Made by a program: the position numbers and the translations under genes | Part shown: positions 58,654 to 64,000 of the stretch, piece after piece | Layout: each line of letters starts with the position of its first letter | Position numbering within the stretch: position 1 is the stretch's first letter | NCBI GenBank assembly: GCA_963767805.1 | Contig: CAVYFP010000013.1 | Location: 1-64,000 of the forward strand | DNA length: 64,000 bases | Origin: Methylocapsa sp963767805 | Lineage (GTDB): Bacteria > Pseudomonadota > Alphaproteobacteria > Rhizobiales > Beijerinckiaceae | Direction: 5' to 3' | The notes under the pieces: model-generated | Seen by the model: the letters and a program-made list of their open reading frames with translations, nothing else | What the model was told of the DNA's origin: nothing | Databases searched by the model: none

Positions 58654-60042
58654 ATGGGTTGCGAAGTCACCACCAAGGAAAGGGCAGGCATCATCAATCC
58701 GATGTATGACTGTCAGCCTGCCGGGGCCCAATACGCCGGCATTGGAATAAGGGATTCGATCCCGCTCGTCCACGGCGGTCAGGGCTGCTCGATGTTCGTG
58801 CGCTTGCTGTTCGCCCAGCATTTCAAGGAGAACTTCGACATCGCCTCGACCTCCTTGCATGAGGACTCGGCGGTGTTCGGCGGACATCAGCGCATTCAGG
58901 ACGGCGTCATGACGCTCGCCCGGCGCTATCCGAAGCTGCGCGTCATTCCGGTGCTCACCACCTGCTCGACTGAGATCATCGGCGATGACGTTGAAGGCAA
59001 TATCAACGTATGTAACAAGATGCTCAAGCAGGAGTTTCCGAACCGCAAGGTTTATGTGGTTCCGGTCCACACGCCGAGTTTCAAAAACAGCCAGGTCGGC
59101 GGCTATTCCGAATGCGTGTTATCCGTCTTCAAGACGATCGCTACCCGCAAGGTTGCGCCGACCGGCAAGATCAACATTTTCCCCGGCTGGGTCAATCCCG
59201 GCGACGTCGTGCTTCTGAAGCGCTATCTGCGCGAGATGGGCGTCGAAGCCACCATTTTCATGGATACCGAAGATTTCGACTCGCCGATGCTGCCCGACAA
59301 GTCGATCCACACCCATGGCAGGACGACGGTCGAGGACATCGCCGCATCGACAGGCGCGATCGCCTCCGTCGCGCTCGCGCGCTATGAGGGCGCAAGCGCA
59401 GCGGAATTTCTGCAAAGCGATTTCGACGTTCCTGCCCATATCGCGCCGACGCCCTATGGCATCGGCAACACCGACGCGATGTTGCGCAAGATCTCGGAGA
59501 TCACCGGCAAAGCGATCCCGGATTCGCTCGTCGCGGAGCGTGGCGTCGCGCTCGACGCGCTGCAGGATCTCGCGCATATGTTTTTCGCCGACAAGCGGGT
59601 CGCTCTTTTTGGGCATCCGGATCTGGTGATAGGCCTCGCCGAATTCTGCCTCGAAGTGGAGCTGAAGCCGGTTCTTCTCCTTCTGGGCGACGACAACACC
59701 AAATATAAGCGCGATCCGCGCGTTCTTGAAATGAAGAAAAAAGTCGACTGGGACATGGAGATCGTCTGCAACGCCGATCTCTGGGAGCTTGAGAAGCGCG
59801 CCAAGGATCCAGAGCATAAGATCGATCTGATCCTCGGCCACTCCAAGGGCCGCTATGTGGCGATCGACAACAACATACCGATGACGCGGGTCGGCTTCCC
59901 GACTTTCGATCGCGCCGGCCTCTATCGTCACCCGACAATGGGCTATCAAGGGGCGATGCTGCTTGGCGAAGCCATCGCCAACAGCATGTTCGCCCATATG
60001 GAGTACACCAAGGATCGCGAATGGATCCTCAACACCTGGTGA
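58654..60042 (+). CDS. vnfK: Vanadium nitrogenase VFe protein beta subunit
   Basis: 462 residues. P-cluster ligands are C20 (NPMYDCQPAGAQYAG), C45 (GGQGC) and C104 (TTCSTEIIGDD), offset by 11 from the Azotobacter protein, whose N-terminus is longer. VHTPSFKNSQVGGYSEC and FPGWVNPGDVVLLKRYL are VnfK-specific, as is the C-terminus EYTKDREWILNTW. It carries the P-cluster with VnfD. It follows vnfG by 64 bp in one operon and is complete without frame breaks. Confidence 0.95.
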   Translation: MGCEVTTKERAGIINPMYDCQPAGAQYAGIGIRDSIPLVHGGQGCSMFVRLLFAQHFKENFDIASTSLHEDSAVFGGHQRIQDGVMTLARRYPKLRVIPVLTTCSTEIIGDDVEGNINVCNKMLKQEFPNRKVYVVPVHTPSFKNSQVGGYSECVLSVFKTIATRKVAPTGKINIFPGWVNPGDVVLLKRYLREMGVEATIFMDTEDFDSPMLPDKSIHTHGRTTVEDIAASTGAIASVALARYEGASAAEFLQSDFDVPAHIAPTPYGIGNTDAMLRKISEITGKAIPDSLVAERGVALDALQDLAHMFFADKRVALFGHPDLVIGLAEFCLEVELKPVLLLLGDDNTKYKRDPRVLEMKKKVDWDMEIVCNADLWELEKRAKDPEHKIDLILGHSKGRYVAIDNNIPMTRVGFPTFDRAGLYRHPTMGYQGAMLLGEAIANSMFAHMEYTKDREWILNTW

Positions 60043-60110
60043 TTGAGGCGACTGGAGCGGGGGAAGCCCCGCTCCGTCCGCCGAGGCGCACCGCCGGAGT
60101 CCAGGGAGCC

Positions 60111-61004
60111 ATGACGCTCGTCAACGATCTCGTCAACGATCTCGCCGCCGGGTCGAAAAGCCGGCTGTCGCTGCCTGAGTACCGGCAGATCGAACTCTAT
60201 TCCAAACGCAAGAGTCTGAGCTTCGGCGAGGCGGAGCTTGGCTGCGAGGCGCCGCTTTCGCTGATCAGCGGCGTCTGCCGCGCCTTTTTCATCCTTGACG
60301 CCTATCTTGCCGCCGCGCACGAGCCGACCGACGGCGAGACGTCGTGGCGGCGTTACCTCGGTCTGCCGCGGGCCGGCGCGACGCAAAAGGCGGTCGCCGA
60401 AATCTACCGCATCCTGCGGGTGGCGCGAACCGTCGCCTTCCATCCGCAGGGCCATGTCGAAATGGCGGATGGAATCGTCAAGATCAACGGAGCCGTTAAC
60501 CGGGTGGCGTTGTCGCTCGAATTGACTCCGGCGGGCCTCACGCTGCTGGAGTCAGCGGTCGCTTACTATCTTGGTTCTCTGCGCGAACCCTATTCAGAGG
60601 CCTATGTCGAAGCGATGCTGACGCAATACTATTTCGACATCGTCGCCGAGATCCGACGTTTTCACGACGAGGACCGCATCCTCTATCAGTTTCGCCGCAA
60701 ATTCCTTTTCAACAGGCATTTCCGTTTCGACTGCGACAATCCGAAGACGCAGTTCGATGATGGCGCGCTCGTCTTCGAGATCGGCGCGGCGCACGAGAAT
60801 CCGGCACTCTACCCGATCGACTTCTACGTCGAAGTGGGAAGCGAGCTTCACATCATTCCGGTCGAGGCGCTTTCGAAGGGCCGGCTGCCGTTGACTGATC
60901 TCGACAAATGGCGCGTTCGCGGCGCCGACGCCAACATGTTGCCGGCCGACTTCAGGCTGCGCTTTGGCCGAGAGGTCATGGTCGTCGGCCAACCGATGAC
61001 CTGA
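60111..61004 (+). CDS. Unrecognised protein downstream of vnfK, 297 aa
   Basis: ATG 60111 has AGGGA six bases upstream; an ATG at 60021 inside vnfK is less likely. The protein is soluble, with no signal peptide. Visible segments are LSLPEYRQIELYSKRKSLSF, GVCRAFFILDAYLAAAHEP, VAEIYRILRVARTVAFHPQG and a charged helical part (YYFDIVAEIRRFHDEDRIL). There is no Cys cluster or nucleotide-binding loop. I cannot assign a family. Sitting in the vnfDGK operon before a NifX-like gene, it may act in VFe protein assembly or regulation. It does not resemble what I know of AnfO or NifY, although such roles cannot be excluded. Confidence 0.75.
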   Translation: MTLVNDLVNDLAAGSKSRLSLPEYRQIELYSKRKSLSFGEAELGCEAPLSLISGVCRAFFILDAYLAAAHEPTDGETSWRRYLGLPRAGATQKAVAEIYRILRVARTVAFHPQGHVEMADGIVKINGAVNRVALSLELTPAGLTLLESAVAYYLGSLREPYSEAYVEAMLTQYYFDIVAEIRRFHDEDRILYQFRRKFLFNRHFRFDCDNPKTQFDDGALVFEIGAAHENPALYPIDFYVEVGSELHIIPVEALSKGRLPLTDLDKWRVRGADANMLPADFRLRFGREVMVVGQPMT

Positions 61005-61042
61005 GGCCACTCGTTGAGAAACAGGGAACAGAGGACGAACCC

Positions 61043-61531
61043 ATGGACGCACCCCATCTTCGCATCGCCGTCACCTCGAATAGCCTCATCCAGCTCGACG
61101 CCAATTTCGTCGGCGCCAAGCAGGTCGTGTTCTACGACGTCGCCCGGGACTCCTCGGAATTCGTCGACGTCGTTCATTTCCGTCCGGGCGGTAAAAAGGG
61201 GCCAGGCGGCGGCCAGGGCAAGGCGGGCGGCGGCTGCGCCATGGATGACATGGGCAATGATGACGGGACGGGACGCGACCCTTTGACCGAGCGGGTGGAA
61301 GCGTTGAAAGGATGCTCGGTGTTGTTCACGCTCGGCCTCAGCGATCTCGCCGCCGTCCGGGTCCACAATGAGAAGGTGTTTCCTGTCAAGAGCGAACGCG
61401 TGCGCGACATCGAGGAGGTGATAGCCAGTTTGCAACGCCTCATGAACGGCGTCGTCCCGCCTCTGTGGATGCGCCGGTTCATGCGCGGCGTCGACGGCAA
61501 GCCGATGGCGCTCGACGAACAGGAAATCTGA
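61043..61531 (+). CDS. NifX-like nitrogenase cofactor-binding protein
   Basis: 162 residues from ATG 61043. LRIAVTSNSLIQLDANFVGAKQVVFYDV starts the NifX/NafY fold; after a Gly-rich insert (GGKKGPGGGQGKAGGGC) the domain goes on with GCSVLFTLGLSDLAAVRVHNEKVFPVK. The end, RLMNGVVPPLWMRRFMRG, matches NifX C-termini. It is the last gene of the vnfDGK operon. It could bind V-cofactor or its precursor, or stabilise apo-VnfDGK as NafY does for NifDK. It is distinct from the vnfX at 49820. Confidence 0.8.
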   Translation: MDAPHLRIAVTSNSLIQLDANFVGAKQVVFYDVARDSSEFVDVVHFRPGGKKGPGGGQGKAGGGCAMDDMGNDDGTGRDPLTERVEALKGCSVLFTLGLSDLAAVRVHNEKVFPVKSERVRDIEEVIASLQRLMNGVVPPLWMRRFMRGVDGKPMALDEQEI

Positions 61532-61587
61532 ATTTGCGGGAGTTTCCCCTCCCTTCTTGCGGCGCGCTGGCGCGCGCGGCGCGGGCG

Positions 61588-62409
61588 TCAGGCTTTTCTT
61601 AGCAGGCGCGCGCGGATATGGGCGCCGATCAGGTTGATCGCGGTCACGAGGCCGAGCAGCACGATGATCAGCGCCGACGCCTCCCGATATTCGAACAGGT
61701 GGAAGGCGGTGACGATCTCGAGGCCGAGCCCTCCGGCGCCGACGAGGCCAAGCGTCGTCGCGGCGCGCAGATTATGCTCCCAGCGATAGACCGCGACATC
61801 GACCAGCCGCGGCAGGATCTGCGGCAGCACGGAAAAGCGCAGCACGCCGAGGCGCGACACGCCGCAGCTGCGCAGCGCGTCGCCCGGGCCCGGATCGACA
61901 TGCTCCATGGTTTCAGCGAAAAACTTGCCGATCATGCCGGTGGAATGGCTGGCGAGGGCGAGGATGCCGGGCAGGGGCCCAAAGCCCACCGCCGCCACGA
62001 AGATCACACCCCAGATCAGCCCCGGGATCGAGCGTAAAATGCTCAGGAATAGACGCGCTGTTCCGCCGAGCCACGGCTGCGGGGCGATGTTGCGCGCCGC
62101 AAGGGCCCCAAAAGGCAACGCCGCGAGAATGCCGAGCACGGTGCCGGCGATGCTCATCGAGAGCGTTTCAAGCAGCGGCTGACCCCATTTGGCCCAGCGG
62201 CTGAAATCCGGCGGCATGGCGTCGGCGGCGAGTTGCAGCATGGTCGGCAACGCATCGGCGTAACGCCGCGGATCGAATGCGCCGGCATAGACGAAGGCCG
62301 AACCGATTGCGGCCGCGGCGGCAATCGTCGTGAGGATCGCGGTCAGCGACCGGCGCCGGTCATCGGCGACGATGACTGACAGGTCGGGACGAATGGCCTG
62401 TTGCGTCAT
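61588..62409 (-). CDS. PhnE-type ABC importer permease
   Basis: 273 residues from ATG 62409, overlapping the binding-protein stop (ATGA). There are about six hydrophobic helices; the ATPase-contacting region runs ALRSCGVSRLGVLRFSVLPQILP, and WEHNLRAATTLGLVGAGGLG is the PhnE signature. Family members import phosphonates, phosphite and related oxyanions. It is convergent with the vnfDGK operon, so its ligand might be vanadate; that is inference from context. Confidence 0.82.
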   Translation of the reverse strand: MTQQAIRPDLSVIVADDRRRSLTAILTTIAAAAAIGSAFVYAGAFDPRRYADALPTMLQLAADAMPPDFSRWAKWGQPLLETLSMSIAGTVLGILAALPFGALAARNIAPQPWLGGTARLFLSILRSIPGLIWGVIFVAAVGFGPLPGILALASHSTGMIGKFFAETMEHVDPGPGDALRSCGVSRLGVLRFSVLPQILPRLVDVAVYRWEHNLRAATTLGLVGAGGLGLEIVTAFHLFEYREASALIIVLLGLVTAINLIGAHIRARLLRKA

Positions 62410-63353
62410 TGCGTGGCCGGTACGGCGTCTGGGTTCGCCGCCTGAATCGCCGCGATCCAGCCGCGCACGCGATCGACGTCCGAATCGACACATGGGATGA
62501 AGGCCTCGGCGCGGAAGACTTTCAACGCCTCGGGATCGTCGACATGGATGAAAGCCTCGCGGATTTCCTCACGGAACGCCGGATCGAGGCCCTCGCGGAA
62601 GGTCCACATATATTCGGGGATCGCGGGCGAGGCCGCCAGCACGCGAACGGCTTTCGGATCGATCTTTCCTTCCTTCAAAAGCCGGTCGTAAATCGGTTTT
62701 GACAGGCCGCCGGCGGCGACCTTGTGGTTGGCGACGGCGAGGGCGACGGCGTCATGGGCGCCGAGCACCCGCAACGTGTAGTCGCGCCCGGAGATCAGGC
62801 CAGCCTCCAGCAGCTGATAGCGCGGAACCCAGGTGCCCGAGGTCGAGGCGGGATCGCCGAAGGCGACCTCGCCGCCCTTGAGATCGGCGAGCGTCTTCGC
62901 CGGACTGTCGGCCGGAACGATGACGACAGCCTGGAAGGTTGGACCGTCCACCGCATGCGAGGGCCGCGCGAACGGCTCCAGCTTTGCGCGGCGGCTGCGC
63001 AGGATATAGGTGACGGGGCCAAGATAGGCGATGTCGAGGCGGCCGAAACGCAACGCTTCGCCGGTCGCCGCGTAATTGGCGCCGACGACGAGTTCGACCG
63101 GCAGGCCGAGCCGCTTTTCGAGATAGGCGCGCAGCGGTTCGTTGAGCCGCATGACGGTTGGCGCGGATTCGCCGGGCAGCAGTCCCACAACCAGTTTTTC
63201 GGGGCGCGTCGGAGCGGTTACAGGCGCGGCCGCTTGCGCGGCTTCCTCCGCCGAGGCGCCGCCAGCGCTCCAGAAGGCTCCGCCAGCGCTCCAGAACGCG
63301 CCGCTAGCCAGCAAAGCAGCGGCCATGATGATCCGGTTCAGTCTTTGCAGCAT
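62406..63353 (-). CDS. PhnD-type periplasmic oxyanion-binding protein
   Basis: 315 residues from ATG 63353. The signal peptide includes a 7-residue tandem repeat (SAGGAFW twice) before ASAEEAAQA. KLVVGLLPGESAPTVMRLNEPLRAYLEKRL and DIAYLGPVTYILR are typical PhnD segments, as is FGDPASTSGTWVPRYQLLEAGL, the anion-binding region with Ser and Thr residues. The ligand could be phosphonate, phosphite or vanadate. It overlaps the ATPase gene by 16 bp. Confidence 0.82.
   Translation of the reverse strand: MLQRLNRIIMAAALLASGAFWSAGGAFWSAGGASAEEAAQAAAPVTAPTRPEKLVVGLLPGESAPTVMRLNEPLRAYLEKRLGLPVELVVGANYAATGEALRFGRLDIAYLGPVTYILRSRRAKLEPFARPSHAVDGPTFQAVVIVPADSPAKTLADLKGGEVAFGDPASTSGTWVPRYQLLEAGLISGRDYTLRVLGAHDAVALAVANHKVAAGGLSKPIYDRLLKEGKIDPKAVRVLAASPAIPEYMWTFREGLDPAFREEIREAFIHVDDPEALKVFRAEAFIPCVDSDVDRVRGWIAAIQAANPDAVPATQ
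63261..63302. repeat. 21-bp tandem duplication in the signal peptide of the PhnD-type protein
   Basis: Two adjacent 21-bp units (63261-63281 and 63282-63302) match at 19 of 21 positions and duplicate seven codons of the signal peptide hydrophobic core without breaking the frame. Confidence 0.8.
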
Positions 63354-64000
63354 GTCGGTTCCTTCGCTTGATTTGCCGTGAGGGGCATGTCCGCCTCACC
63401 CAGCGTGGAGGGGAAAACACGGGCCTCGGCGCTTTCGTCGAACGCGGCGGGCGGTCCGTCGAAGGCTATGCGCCCGTCGGCGAGGCCGATGATGCGGTCG
63501 GCGAGCTTGCGCGCCAGGTGCAACTGATGAAGGGCGAGGATGACGGTCACGCCGCGCTCCGATGCGAGACGGCGGAAGCGGTCGCCAAGTCGCAGCGCGA
63601 GCGCCGGATCTACCGAGGCGAAAGGCTCGTCGCCAAGGAGCAGGCGCGGGCGCCGCACCAACGCGCGGGCGATGCCAACGCGCTGACGCTCGCCGCCGGA
63701 GAGGTCCATGACGCGCGCGGTCGCCTTGCCGAGGAGGCCGACTTCGTCTAGCGCCGCCGCCGCTCTTTCGCGCAGGGCGCTCGGCCACGGCAGGAGCGAC
63801 ATGGGATGACGGGCGTCAGCCAGGCCCAGCAACACATTGTCTATGGCCCGCAGGCGGCCGATCAGGGCGTGGTCCTGGAAGACGGTGGCAGTGCGGCGGC
63901 GCGCCTCGCGCAGGACCGCGGCATCGTCGAGGCGGCCGAGCCCGCCGATCGAAACCACGCCGCCCGAAGCCCCAAGCAGGCCGTTCAGCGCGCAGATCAG
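63338..64000 (-). CDS. PhnC-type ABC importer ATPase, partial at the window edge
   Basis: The C-terminal 220 or so residues are present; the Walker A end lies beyond 64000. Visible are the Q-loop (TATVFQDHALIGRL), the signature DLSGGERQRVGIARAL, Walker B RLLLGDEPFASVDP and the H-loop VILALHQLHLA. The layout, with a short insert after the Q-loop, is as in PhnC. It is the first gene of the PhnC-D-E type operon; its promoter lies outside the window. The C-terminal tail ends in CCKD. Confidence 0.82.
   Translation of the reverse strand: MICALNGLLGASGGVVSIGGLGRLDDAAVLREARRRTATVFQDHALIGRLRAIDNVLLGLADARHPMSLLPWPSALRERAAAALDEVGLLGKATARVMDLSGGERQRVGIARALVRRPRLLLGDEPFASVDPALALRLGDRFRRLASERGVTVILALHQLHLARKLADRIIGLADGRIAFDGPPAAFDESAEARVFPSTLGEADMPLTANQAKEPTCCKD

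Overview
The window is GC-rich, alphaproteobacterial-looking DNA (Rhizobiales-like, perhaps a methanotroph or purple non-sulfur relative; the genus cannot be fixed from sequence alone). It carries two large functional blocks. About 2 kb at the left end is AT-rich and looks foreign. Many genes are interrupted by one-base indels, often in or beside short base runs and even inside conserved nitrogenase assembly genes, so I read most of them as residual sequencing or assembly errors. I report such genes as whole loci with the break noted.

Layout. 1-2.1 kb: AT-rich segment with a 58-aa ORF, a shattered surface-protein gene of Patescibacteria-like style and a terminator. 2.2-8.1 kb: a hypothetical gene, then a small-acyl cassette (ThDP enzyme, acyltransferase-like protein, ACP, AMP-ligase, SDR). 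8.1-34.7 kb: an exopolysaccharide/capsule locus with priming sugar-1-P transferase, DegT aminotransferase, FlaA1/PglF-type dehydratase, Wzx flippase, Wzy-like polymerase, Wzc-like tyrosine kinase, four glycosyltransferases, a deacetylase, acyltransferase 3, two asparagine-synthase-like amidotransferases, two methyltransferases and two beta-helix proteins. 35.3-38.7 kb: glmM, a heme-oxygenase-fold-like protein and a YkgJ-type cysteine-cluster protein. 38.9-45.6 kb: an operon of a NitT/TauT-type ABC importer, a Met-rich outer-membrane protein and a solitary FdsA-type formate dehydrogenase catalytic subunit.

45.8-64 kb: a vanadium-nitrogenase island: iscA-like, nifB, a nifA-like gene lacking its HTH, nfu, vnfX, vnfN and vnfE on the minus strand; vnfA and a small ORF on the plus strand; a Nif11 peptide and a NifX-glyoxalase fusion on the minus strand; vnfDGK, an unrecognised gene and a NifX-like gene on the plus strand; and a PhnCDE-type importer on the minus strand. 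VnfD keeps every expected cofactor ligand and the TGGPRL loop, so the enzyme is V-type rather than Mo or Fe-only. No nifH/vnfH or nifDK lies in the window.

Regulation is legible. Five sigma-54 promoters (TGGC-type -24, TTGC-type -12) precede nifB, vnfE, vnfA, the NifX-glyoxalase gene and vnfD. GTAC-N6-GTAC-like dyads sit 75-115 bp from them. In two divergent intergenic regions one dyad lies between back-to-back sigma-54 promoters, which suggests VnfA activates both directions and its own gene. The PhnCDE-type importer beside vnf is a candidate vanadate uptake system; this is an inference.
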